Of a stretch of 37,226 bases of DNA, positions 29,865 to 36,696 are shown piece after piece. The stretch lies in IMG/VR virus record IMGVR_UViG_3300035704_000386, positions 1-37,226 of that record, one strand, 5' to 3'. The translations under genes and the position numbers were made by a program. The notes under the pieces were generated by a model. It did no database searches. It was not told the origin of the DNA and worked only from the letters and a program-made list of their open reading frames with translations. The DNA comes from a virus. Within the stretch, counting starts at the first letter, position 1, and each line of letters begins with the position of its first letter.

Positions 29865-30652
29865 TTATAGGCACCCGCAGCCAAGATGATGATCGCAGCA
29901 CCGGACGTCGCAGTTGACTGACAGCGCGCCGAGATGCGCGTGCCGGCCGGTATCTCCATCGGGATGAACAGCGGCGCGAACTGAACAAGCGCCGACTGCG
30001 CCATGAGATTGTTCACCACCACGGTTTCATTTCCGGACGATCCGATCGCGATGTCGACCGCGTAGATGGCAAGCGATGTCCCGCCTCTTGCGTTTAAGAT
30101 CACAAGGAGGCCCGAATAGTCTTTGGCGGTCGACGCCACTAGCTGTGCGAAGGAGCCCTTGGTGTTGGCCGTGGCGCTCGGACTGATCGATGTGCCCGTG
30201 GTGCTGCTGAAGCCGTCATATCCAGCAACCCCCTCGGCGCCGAATGCCCCCTCGAGAAGATTGAACTTTGTCTTCGCGGTGTCGCCGGCATTGCCTTTCG
30301 CCGCGACCGACACTCGTGTGCCGGCCGGAATATTGAGAGGTATCAGGCAGAAACCGTAATGGTCCCCGCTCGACCCCTGCCAAACCGACAGCGGCACATC
30401 CGTCGCAACCGCAACCTCGCTTCCAGATGCCCCGAAGCCGATCTTCCAGATACATCCGACCGACGGCCCCGACAAAAACGACGCGTTGACGAGCAAATGC
30501 GTTGCGTCGATCGGCGCGCTCGCCGTTAGCTGGGTCCACGCACCATAAGCGCCCGTGCCGATCGGGACGGTCGTGCCTGCCGTCGAGGCGATGACGATGC
30601 CGATCTCGCTGTCGTGGCAGAGCGAGACTTCTGCAGGGAAACCTCCGCTCAT
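29861..30652 (-). CDS. hypothetical virion protein with two tandem domains
   Basis: 263 residues. Two halves show the same plan: a G-T-x-(V/I)-x-(P) start, a Q-L-(T/V)-A-S strand, an (A/I)-(I/F)-G-x-S-G-(S/N)-E-x-(A/V)-V strand, and an I-P-x-(N/E)-I-P-A-G-T-R-(V/I)-S strand, at about residues 27-120 and 150-255. Duplicated beta-sandwich (jelly-roll-like) domains are frequent in fibre and decoration proteins. Gly- and Thr-rich, no catalytic motif. Coupled to the following gene by ATGA. Confidence 0.6.
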   Translation of the reverse strand: MSGGFPAEVSLCHDSEIGIVIASTAGTTVPIGTGAYGAWTQLTASAPIDATHLLVNASFLSGPSVGCIWKIGFGASGSEVAVATDVPLSVWQGSSGDHYGFCLIPLNIPAGTRVSVAAKGNAGDTAKTKFNLLEGAFGAEGVAGYDGFSSTTGTSISPSATANTKGSFAQLVASTAKDYSGLLVILNARGGTSLAIYAVDIAIGSSGNETVVVNNLMAQSALVQFAPLFIPMEIPAGTRISARCQSTATSGAAIIILAAGAYK

Positions 30653-30653
30653 G

Positions 30654-31073
30654 TCACGGCGCGGCCACGATGGCTGCTACGCGCGCGGCGGCCAGCAGGT
30701 TGATGGAGACGAGGTAGCTCACGCCGCCGACCACGGCCGCGTCGGAGAGGTCGATCTGCGTGGTGTGATTGAGCGCATACAGGAACTGCTGCACCTGCGG
30801 ATCGGTGCTCGCATTGATCGCCTGGAACTCGGCAGGCGTGAAACGCAATATCCACGTGCCGGTCGCGATGGGGCTCTGAACCGCTTGCGCAGGCACGGCA
30901 ACGACCGTCTTTTGCGCCGCGCTCCAGGCGTGCGTCGCATCGAGCGCCGGCAGCCCTGGAACGCTCGCCAATCCCTTCGCCGCGAGGACATCGGCGCTCG
31001 CCACTGGATCAGCGTCGCCAGGACACCAGGAGACGAGCTCGCCTGTTGTCTCGTCGAAGACGTAGATCGCCAT
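30654..31073 (-). CDS. hypothetical virion-region protein
   Basis: 139 residues from ATG 31073 with GGTAGGTGG upstream; a GTG at 31079 is an alternative. N-terminal beta part (MAIYVFDETTGELVSWCPG), then a Thr/Trp segment, then a helical C-terminus, FTPAEFQAINASTDPQVQQF followed by LSDAAVVGGVSYLVS and RVAAIV. The 'FT..E..AI..S.DP.V..F...L......IDL' C-terminus is a recurrent unknown in rhizobial phages near fibre genes. Function unknown. Confidence 0.62.
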   Translation of the reverse strand: MAIYVFDETTGELVSWCPGDADPVASADVLAAKGLASVPGLPALDATHAWSAAQKTVVAVPAQAVQSPIATGTWILRFTPAEFQAINASTDPQVQQFLYALNHTTQIDLSDAAVVGGVSYLVSINLLAAARVAAIVAAP

Positions 31074-31079
31074 GGCCAC

Positions 31080-31562
31080 CTACCGAATCTGGATAATCGC
31101 CTGGCTCGCCGAATTCGTCGGCAGCACGACCGTTAAGGTGCCGGCCGAGACCGTCTGCGTGCCGCCGAAGTCGTAGACGCCGACGGTGCGGCCCGCGCTG
31201 TCGAGCGTCGCGTCGTTAGTGTAGATCACGCCCGCGATCGCCGAGAACGACGCCGAGGTCCAGCTCGGGTTGGCCGAGAACGACGTGGTCGCGACATGGC
31301 TTGAGACCGCCGGCGCCACGTTGGTGAGCGCAAAGCCGCCGCTGGTGTAGCCCGTTCCTGAGGCCTCGTCGGTTCCGACGTTGGTCGTTGTCGGCGTGCC
31401 GCTGCCCGGCGTGCCGACATTGAGCAAGGTCTGATCGTATGTGCCGCCAGGCGACGGCTTTATCAGCAGCATCTTGTAGGCGAGGCCGCCCGACGACTTG
31501 AAGCTGTGGCCGCCATTGAGCAGCGACAGCCTGAAGGCATCGGTGAGCGTGGTGGTGGTCAT
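31080..31562 (-). CDS. hypothetical structural protein, beta-rich
   Basis: 160 residues, Ser/Thr/Gly-rich, with TYDQTLLNVGTPGSGTPTTT, GTGYTSGGFALTN and a central WTSASFSAIAGVIYTND, and a final TLTVVLPTNSASQAIIQI strand. The order (an edge strand with G-Y-T-x-G-G, then a W-x-x-x-x-F-x-A segment) resembles short tail-fibre-type proteins, loosely like the protein at 19293-19700. A minor capsid/tail decoration is the best guess. Confidence 0.6.
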   Translation of the reverse strand: MTTTTLTDAFRLSLLNGGHSFKSSGGLAYKMLLIKPSPGGTYDQTLLNVGTPGSGTPTTTNVGTDEASGTGYTSGGFALTNVAPAVSSHVATTSFSANPSWTSASFSAIAGVIYTNDATLDSAGRTVGVYDFGGTQTVSAGTLTVVLPTNSASQAIIQIR

Positions 31563-31596
31563 GGTGCGGCGCTCCTATCCGTCGATCCCGTTGCGA

Positions 31597-32025
31597 TCAG
31601 GTCGCGGCCTTGGCCTCTCGAAAAACATGCCTGTGCACGAGCATCTGAGTGCGTGTCTCGTGATGCAGTATCTCGACGATCACGGCACGGACGTCGGGCT
31701 TCGCGAAGTGCGCCTCGAGGATCGTGCCCTTCGCGGCCGCAACGATCTCGTCGACGATCGCGTCGCCGACGTGCGGCGAAGCATCGAGCGGGTGATTGAG
31801 CCGATCGAGACCATGCTGGGCGAGTTGCGCCTGCTCGGCGGCGCCCACACCATCATGGTGACGCGTTAGGATCGCTTCGATGGACTTGCGCAGCGCTCGC
31901 GCCGCCGTCGCCTTGTCTGGCGCGGCATCCTCCGCGACCTGCACGATCTTCTCCGCCGTGATCTCGGCGTGATAGTCGGCAGGGTGAACGTTATTGCCGT
32001 CAGTGCTCATCACTCGCATCGGCAT
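31597..32025 (-). CDS. hypothetical protein, helical
   Basis: 142 residues; ATG 32025 is set by a GAGGAG Shine-Dalgarno 7 bases upstream, which also shows that the frame's long upstream extension into the ParA-like gene is not translated. Content is helical, His-rich (HHDGVGAAEQAQLAQHGLD, ILHHETRTQMLVHRHVF). Lies directly after the ParA-like gene in the same operon; no family recognised. Confidence 0.65.
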   Translation of the reverse strand: MPMRVMSTDGNNVHPADYHAEITAEKIVQVAEDAAPDKATAARALRKSIEAILTRHHDGVGAAEQAQLAQHGLDRLNHPLDASPHVGDAIVDEIVAAAKGTILEAHFAKPDVRAVIVEILHHETRTQMLVHRHVFREAKAAT

Positions 32026-32069
32026 GAAAGGCTCCTCTTTTTTGAGCTGCTGACGTCTAAGCGCAGCGG

Positions 32070-32807
32070 CTAGCTTGCGGCCGCCTGCGCGGCCGCGCCG
32101 ACGAGCTCGTCCAGGCCGGTCTTGTCCATGTCGGCCCAGATGGCGCGCATCCAGGCGTGGACTAGGCCGCGCTTGGTGCGGCCATTGGCTGGATCGCCGG
32201 CGAAGGCCGCGAACGAGGCGGCCTGGCGGTGCACCTCCCGGGTGATCTCCTCGGGAAGCCGCGGCACCGTGATGGTGGCCTGCTCCATGCTGCGGAAGAT
32301 GCCGGCATATTCGGGCCGGGTCGCCCAATCAGCGAAGACGTCGTCGCCGTCGGCCTGGGCAAGAATGTTGTTCTTCACCACGAAATGGCGCGCGCCGCCG
32401 TCGCCGATCAGCTTGGTCGCGGCGACGACCTCGGCGAGCGACTCCGGAGTTGGCCCGAGCACGTGCAGCAGCGCGAGGTTGATCTCGCGGGCGCGAACGG
32501 CGCCGAGCAGGCCGGCCTCCTCGAGCGCGCGCAGGGTCGCCGACATCAGGCCGGCGCGCATGTCGATCAGCGTGACCGGATTGGTGTCGACGGCGTCGAA
32601 CACCTTCACCTTTCCGGAGATGCGCGAGAGGTCGACGACCTCGGCGCCCGCGAAGGGGAAGCGGGCGAGACCGCCTGTCGGATGCTCGGTGTCATAGACG
32701 CGCGGCCGCGCGCCGCGCGCCGCGATGTAGTCGATCGCCGCGCGCGAAACCGTCGTCTTGCCGACGCCGCCCTTGTCGGCGCCGACCATGACCATGAGCG
32801 GGGTCAT
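32070..32807 (-). CDS. ParA/MinD-like P-loop ATPase
   Basis: 245 residues, ATG 32807 in a TGATG overlap with the preceding small gene. The deviant Walker A is KGGVGKTT (12-19) with the signature Lys12, followed by a helix (SRAAIDYIAARG) and a strand ending in Asp (PRVYDTE), and a LIDMRAGL segment (Walker B-like Asp). ParA proteins use ATP-dependent dimerisation on DNA to move a cargo, usually with a ParB partner. No ParB/parS is visible. The gene sits between capsid and accessory virion genes, an unusual place, and shares its upstream partner (32807-33100) by coupling. Could also be a virion-bound or host-interfering ATPase. Confidence 0.78.
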   Translation of the reverse strand: MTPLMVMVGADKGGVGKTTVSRAAIDYIAARGARPRVYDTEHPTGGLARFPFAGAEVVDLSRISGKVKVFDAVDTNPVTLIDMRAGLMSATLRALEEAGLLGAVRAREINLALLHVLGPTPESLAEVVAATKLIGDGGARHFVVKNNILAQADGDDVFADWATRPEYAGIFRSMEQATITVPRLPEEITREVHRQAASFAAFAGDPANGRTKRGLVHAWMRAIWADMDKTGLDELVGAAAQAAAS

Positions 32808-33100
32808 CAGGCTTTTCCGGGCGGTTTCGGTGGCGGCGGCGGCGGCGCGGCGCTCTTCGCATCCGCGCCGACCAATTCGACGAGCGTCGAGATGCGGCGC
32901 GGCAATTCCTCCGGGAGGCCGATCTCCTCGCCGGTCTTGAACTCGATTTCCTGGTTTACGTGGGCGAGTACTGCCCCGTCCTTCAGCTTTTTGGTCACCT
33001 CGACCTTGGCGGCGCGGGTCGCCAGCTGTTTGGCCGACAGATCCACCATGGTGCCCAGATTGAGCCGGAGCGGTCCGGACATGACGCGATATCGCTGCAT
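32807..33100 (-). CDS. hypothetical protein coupled to the ParA-like gene
   Basis: 97 residues. A charged N-terminal half (MVDLSAKQLATRAAKVEVTKKLKDG) with a strand pair (AVLAHVNQEIEFKTGEEIGLP), a short helix (RRISTLVELVGAD), then a Pro-rich tail (PPPPPPKPPG). The stop overlaps the ParA-like start. In ParA systems a small coupled partner often stimulates or recruits the ATPase; that role here is inference. No ParB-like helix-turn-helix is visible. Confidence 0.62.
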   Translation of the reverse strand: MQRYRVMSGPLRLNLGTMVDLSAKQLATRAAKVEVTKKLKDGAVLAHVNQEIEFKTGEEIGLPEELPRRISTLVELVGADAKSAAPPPPPPKPPGKA

Positions 33101-33135
33101 GAGGATGTTCCTGCCCCCGTCGCGAAAGGAGAGCC

Positions 33136-33188
33136 GGGCCGCCCTGCCCGCGCGCGAAGGGAGCAGCTCGCGCGCGGGACGACGGCCC
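33136..33188 (-). other. long GC-rich stem-loop after the major capsid gene
   Basis: CCCGCGCGCGA (33147-33157) and TCGCGCGCGGG (33168-33178) make an 11-bp perfect stem with a 10-base loop; an outer GGGCCG/CGGCCC pair (33136-33141 with 33183-33188) extends it. It starts 16 bases after the capsid stop. No U-tract follows on the minus strand. Likely attenuates transcription or protects the capsid mRNA end. Confidence 0.6.
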
Positions 33189-33204
33189 GATCGGCCGGTC
33201 AGAA

Positions 33205-34161
33205 TCAGACCATCGTCACCAGACAGGCGCGCTGCCAGTAGCCGTAGCCGACGTTGCGCCAGCTATCGATCCCGAACTGCCAGGCGTCGTTGTCGAACTC
33301 GTACTCCGAGCCCTCCGCCTTCGCCTTGAGCTCGACGTCGGTCTCCTGCTGGCGGATGAGCGCCTTGATCGGCGAGTCGGTGCGGGTGACGGTGAACTTG
33401 TCGGTCCAGGTCAGGCGCGGGTTCATCTGCGCGGAGACCGTAAGCCCGTCGATGAGGTTGGGATTGAAGTTCTCTTGCAGCGCGACCGTCGAGATCGTGC
33501 TGATCGCCTTGGCGGCGACCGGATAGAGGCCGGTCGGCACGATGACCATGAACGCGCTCGCGCTTTCGTTCATCGGCTCGTTGCGGTCGTCCTTGAGCGA
33601 CAGGATCTGGGTGATGCCCTGCAGAATGGCCTGCTGCATCTCCTCGATGCTCGGCGCCGTCGCGCTCGCACCGTGCACCAGCGCCGGCAAGGTCGAGATG
33701 TCCACCGAGATCGAGTTGGACTGGGTCGGCGAATCGCCTTCCTGGTGGTCGGTGTCGAAGAAGAACTGGCCATCGTAGCAGACGGTCGACGGGCCATCGA
33801 GCAGCAGCTGCGACAGAAGGCTCGCCCAATGCGTCTGGGCGCCGTCGGCGAACTCGTTCACGCGCGCCTGGATCTGGCCGGTCTTGTCGCGGCGGGCGTC
33901 CTTCACCGAGACTTCCATCGTGCCTTCGAAGTGCTTGTTGATGATGGTGAAGTTGTTTGCGCGCAGGCCCCGCGACTGGCGGCCGCCGATCCACTCGCGC
34001 ATCTTCGGCGACATGCCGAGGAACGCATAGACCTCGGAGCCCTGGTCGGAATTGAACAGGTTCGAGGCGGCATTGACCCACTTGAGCCCGGGGTTGGCCT
34101 CGAGGCGCGCGTAATACATGCCGATCACGGCGCGGCTGGAGAGGATTGCAAGGTCGGTCAT
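33205..34161 (-). CDS. major capsid protein (Mu gpT-like)
   Basis: 318 residues. Family features in order: EWIGGRQSRGLRANNFTI (55-72), NKHFEGTMEVSVKDARRDKTG, HWASLLSQLLLDG, CYDGQFFFDTDH (129-140), then ILSLKDDRN, VIVPTGLYPVA and ENFNPNLIDG. The W-x-G-x-R / N-K-x-(F)-E-x-T-x-E-V / Y-D-G-x-x-F-F-x-(T/D)-x-H arrangement is characteristic of Mu gpT-type HK97-fold capsid proteins. Placement after protease/scaffold and decoration genes agrees. Expected about 400 copies per head in a T=7 shell. Confidence 0.9.
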   Translation of the reverse strand: MTDLAILSSRAVIGMYYARLEANPGLKWVNAASNLFNSDQGSEVYAFLGMSPKMREWIGGRQSRGLRANNFTIINKHFEGTMEVSVKDARRDKTGQIQARVNEFADGAQTHWASLLSQLLLDGPSTVCYDGQFFFDTDHQEGDSPTQSNSISVDISTLPALVHGASATAPSIEEMQQAILQGITQILSLKDDRNEPMNESASAFMVIVPTGLYPVAAKAISTISTVALQENFNPNLIDGLTVSAQMNPRLTWTDKFTVTRTDSPIKALIRQQETDVELKAKAEGSEYEFDNDAWQFGIDSWRNVGYGYWQRACLVTMV

Positions 34162-34241
34162 CAGCGTGTCCTTTCGATGCCGATGGCGCGACCGCGCCAG
34201 CAGGCGGATGAGGTGGGGATTTTGGAGACGAGCTCGAGGAG

Positions 34242-34266
34242 CGCGCCGCGGGCGAGCCGCGGCGCG
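34242..34266 (-). other. perfect stem-loop between decoration and capsid genes
   Basis: CGCGCCGCGG (34242-34251) and CCGCGGCGCG (34257-34266) form a 10-bp perfect stem with a 5-base loop, in the 139-base gap between these genes. The gap also has a C-rich stretch but no U-tract. A processing or attenuation element is likely. Confidence 0.55.
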
Positions 34267-34300
34267 TCAGGTGGTCGGATCAGCGACCTGCGTGTGTGGG

Positions 34301-35074
34301 TTAGGCCGCGCGGGCCCAGACGCCCTTGAACCGGGACGACCAGCCGTTGACGTCGCCGTTGGCGATCTCGAGCCAGTCGCCGCGCTGCGCGGTCGCCTTG
34401 GTGTTGATGATCGCCTTGTTGTCGGCGGCCGCGATGCCCGGGCCCTCGATCATATCGACCGCATTGGGGGCGACCGACGTCTGCACGGTGCCGAAGGCGC
34501 CGAGATTACCGAAGCGAACGAAGTTGATGCCCTCGACGGCGGGCAGCGTGTAGACGACGCCGTCGGTGTCGTTCCACAGCCACTTGCCCGTGTAGGTCGC
34601 GTCGATCGTGGTGTTGGTGTCCACCAGCTGGTGGGTCCAGCCCTCGTACGGGTCGCGCAGCTTGTTCGGGTTGAACTCGACGACGACGTTGCCGGCCGAG
34701 ACGAACCGCTTGACCAAGCCGATGAAGCTGCCTGCGACAGGCGAGTAGCTGAAAGTGTCGTCGTCGGTCGCATAGACCGGAAGCCCGACGTCGGTGATGA
34801 CGGCGCCGGTGATGGGCAGCTGCACCTCGTCGTCGTCGCGCACGTGCACCGTGGTGCCGTAGTAATAAACGCTCTGATCCACGGAATCGTCGACACGGGC
34901 GTCCGCGAAACCGACGAACTTGTCGCCGCCCACCAGCGGCCGCGCCAAGCCGGTGCCGACGACGAGGCCGACGGCGCCGCCGGCGAAGATGTGCGTCGAC
35001 GTCGCGAGCGTGAAATCGTTGAAGTGACCGCCGCCCTCGAATGCGCGCGGCTTATTCGCAGCCAACGTGGTCAT
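34301..35074 (-). CDS. capsid decoration/DUF2190-like protein
   Basis: 257 residues. N-terminal half (LATSTHIFAGGAVGLVVGTGLA, YYYGTTVHVRDDDEVQLP, VYATDDDTFSYSP, GLVKRFVSAGNVVVEFNP) follows the DUF2190/decoration pattern: a G-x-x-V-(G) start, a 'VYATDDDTFS...G..IG.V......G.V.V.FNP' core. The C-terminal half is an added beta domain (WTHQLVDTNTTIDAT, YTLPAVEGINFVRFGN). Position immediately before the capsid gene is the normal place for a decoration or capsid-stabilising protein. Confidence 0.68.
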   Translation of the reverse strand: MTTLAANKPRAFEGGGHFNDFTLATSTHIFAGGAVGLVVGTGLARPLVGGDKFVGFADARVDDSVDQSVYYYGTTVHVRDDDEVQLPITGAVITDVGLPVYATDDDTFSYSPVAGSFIGLVKRFVSAGNVVVEFNPNKLRDPYEGWTHQLVDTNTTIDATYTGKWLWNDTDGVVYTLPAVEGINFVRFGNLGAFGTVQTSVAPNAVDMIEGPGIAAADNKAIINTKATAQRGDWLEIANGDVNGWSSRFKGVWARAA

Positions 35075-35136
35075 GGCCTTCGTTCCTTTCAGTTTGGACT
35101 TGGGAAAGCCGCTGCGCGCGGCGGAAACCTCGACCT

Positions 35137-35152
35137 GGCGGCGTCAGCCGCC
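35137..35152 (-). other. short stem-loop after the protease/scaffold gene
   Basis: GGCGGC (35137-35142) and GCCGCC (35147-35152) form a 6-bp stem with a 4-base loop, 5 bases after the scaffold stop. A second small hairpin (GCCGC 35108-35112 with GCGGC 35118-35122) follows in the same gap. Weak compared with the later ones but in the same slot. Confidence 0.35.
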
Positions 35153-35157
35153 GCGGC

Positions 35158-35718
35158 TCACTTCTTGAGGATGCGGACCTTGCCGGCCGCGTCGGCCTTC
35201 TGGAACGCCGCGTAGCTCTTGGCGTCGGGGAACTCGGCCTGCAGCTTGGCGTCGGCCGCGTATTCCGCCTCCCACTCCGCCGGCGTGCTCGCCTTCGGCT
35301 TGGCGGTCTGCGCGGCGCCCGGATCCGCCACGGCGACGGCCGGGACCTTCGAGCCTTCGGTCTCGACGGCCTTGATCGTGTCCAGGCGCTTGCCGCGGGT
35401 CGCCTTTTCGGCCTCGAGGATGCGCATCGCCGCCGCCTCGGGCGTGGTCTTGCCGTCGGCCTTCATCTCGGCGACGACGGTTTCGTGACCCGCGACGGCG
35501 ATCTTCTCGATGCCGAGGATGCGCTCGCGCTCCGCGGTCGCGCCTTCGACGCGCGCCGCGGCGGTCGCGGTGCCGAGCGCGGCCTTGTGCTCGGTATCCG
35601 CGGCGGCACGGCCGGCTTTCTCGCCGTCGGCGCGCGCGGTGGACACCGCGGCGTCGTGGTCGGCCTTGGTGACGTTGCCCGTGGTATCGGCGGCGGGCGC
35701 GCCCGTCTTGTTCTCCAT
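35158..35718 (-). CDS. nested scaffold protein from internal start (lambda Nu3-like)
   Basis: The ATG at 35718 is in frame with the protease and would produce the last 186 residues alone. It has its own strong Shine-Dalgarno, AGAGGAG, about 6 bases upstream, which is unexpected inside a coding sequence and falls exactly at the protease/scaffold boundary. In lambda, Nu3 is made in this manner from within gene C. The product is helical with an acidic middle and basic C-terminus (AGKVRILKK), fitting a scaffold that binds capsid protein. Confidence 0.68.
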   Translation of the reverse strand: MENKTGAPAADTTGNVTKADHDAAVSTARADGEKAGRAAADTEHKAALGTATAAARVEGATAERERILGIEKIAVAGHETVVAEMKADGKTTPEAAAMRILEAEKATRGKRLDTIKAVETEGSKVPAVAVADPGAAQTAKPKASTPAEWEAEYAADAKLQAEFPDAKSYAAFQKADAAGKVRILKK

Positions 35719-36696
35719 GGTCACTCCTCTGGAGGTTTGGGCGCGGCCCGATTTGCCGCGCTGGGTGAGCTCCGCGAGCGCCTCTTCGAAGGTGCCGACG
35801 GAATCGGCGAGGCCCGCCGTGACGGCGTCGGCCCCGATGAAAGTGCGCGCCTCGGTTGCGCGGATGGCTGCGGGCGAAAGCTGGCGCCGGCCGGAGGCGA
35901 CGGTCTGCACGAAGAGGTCGTAGTAGGCGTTGACCTCGGACTGCAGATGCTCGCGCACGCTGTCGGGAAGCGGCGCCATCGGGTTGCCGTCGACCTTGTG
36001 CGCGCCGGCGAAGATGTAGGTCGGCGTGATGCCGGCCTTGTCGAGGTAGCGCGAATAATCCGCGTGGAGCATGACCACGCCGATCGAGCCCGCGACTCCG
36101 CTCGGCGTGATGACGATCTTGTTGGCGGCCGACGCAATGGCATAACCGGCCGAGGCCGCCATGCCGTTGACGACTGCCATCACGGGCTTTTCAGCCGCAA
36201 GCCGGCGGACGGCCGTGGCCAGCTCGAAGGCGCCGACGGCTTCGCCGCCCGGCGTCTGCATGTCGAGCAGCACGCCGCTCGTGCGATCGTCGGCGCGCGC
36301 GTGCTCGATCTGGTAGCCGATCGCTTCATACGAGGCGCGGCTCATCGAGCTGGCCTCGGCCGACATGCCGCGATTGGCCAGGCCGCCGAGGATCGGGAGC
36401 AGCGCGGTGCCGGACGCATTGCGCCGGTAGGGCAACATGGTCTTGCGGCCGTCGCCGTCCTCGGCGACGAAGCTGCCGCCGAAACGCGAGGCATCGGGTA
36501 CCGGACCGCGCATGATGTCGCGCGCGGCCGGCGGAAGCTCTTCGATCCGGGCCTGCGCCTCGCGGAGCTCGTCGGCATGCTGGGCGGCGATCGGGATGCG
36601 CCCCTCGAGCACGGCGAGGATGAGCGGCAGCTTGTCGGGATGCACCAGCAACGGGACGTTGAGCACGCACTCGGCGATGCGCAGCAGGATGGTCAT
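35158..36696 (-). CDS. S49 (SppA/ClpP-fold) head maturation protease fused to scaffold
   Basis: 512 residues, ATG overlapping the portal stop (ATGA at 36696-36693). Residues 95-260 are the S49 protease: the conserved LLDMQTPGGEA, NGMAASAGYAIA with nucleophile Ser182, GSIGVVMLHADYS (203-215), and Lys234 in GAHKVDGNPM as the general base of the lambda gpC-type Ser-Lys dyad. The C-terminal 186 residues are helical, Ala/Glu/Lys-rich (scaffold-like: AVSTARADGEKAGRAAAD, TAERERILGIEKIAVAGHE) and can also be made alone from an internal start. The protease would trim scaffold and capsid N-terminal or portal parts in the prohead. Confidence 0.9.
   Translation of the reverse strand: MTILLRIAECVLNVPLLVHPDKLPLILAVLEGRIPIAAQHADELREAQARIEELPPAARDIMRGPVPDASRFGGSFVAEDGDGRKTMLPYRRNASGTALLPILGGLANRGMSAEASSMSRASYEAIGYQIEHARADDRTSGVLLDMQTPGGEAVGAFELATAVRRLAAEKPVMAVVNGMAASAGYAIASAANKIVITPSGVAGSIGVVMLHADYSRYLDKAGITPTYIFAGAHKVDGNPMAPLPDSVREHLQSEVNAYYDLFVQTVASGRRQLSPAAIRATEARTFIGADAVTAGLADSVGTFEEALAELTQRGKSGRAQTSRGVTMENKTGAPAADTTGNVTKADHDAAVSTARADGEKAGRAAADTEHKAALGTATAAARVEGATAERERILGIEKIAVAGHETVVAEMKADGKTTPEAAAMRILEAEKATRGKRLDTIKAVETEGSKVPAVAVADPGAAQTAKPKASTPAEWEAEYAADAKLQAEFPDAKSYAAFQKADAAGKVRILKK

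Noticed and set aside
19293-31562. Homology between the proteins at 19293-19700 and 31080-31562
   Set aside because: The general layout is similar, but I could not align them beyond short G-Y and T-A-S type motifs by eye.
31597-32328. Longer start for the gene at 31597-32025, giving 243 residues
   Set aside because: The extra part overlaps the ParA-like gene out of frame and reads as Arg/Pro-rich noise; GAGGAG directs initiation at 32025.
32070-32807. A parS/ParB partition locus beside the ParA-like gene
   Set aside because: I saw no ParB-type helix-turn-helix protein and no obvious cluster of palindromic sites nearby, so a partition locus is not supported.
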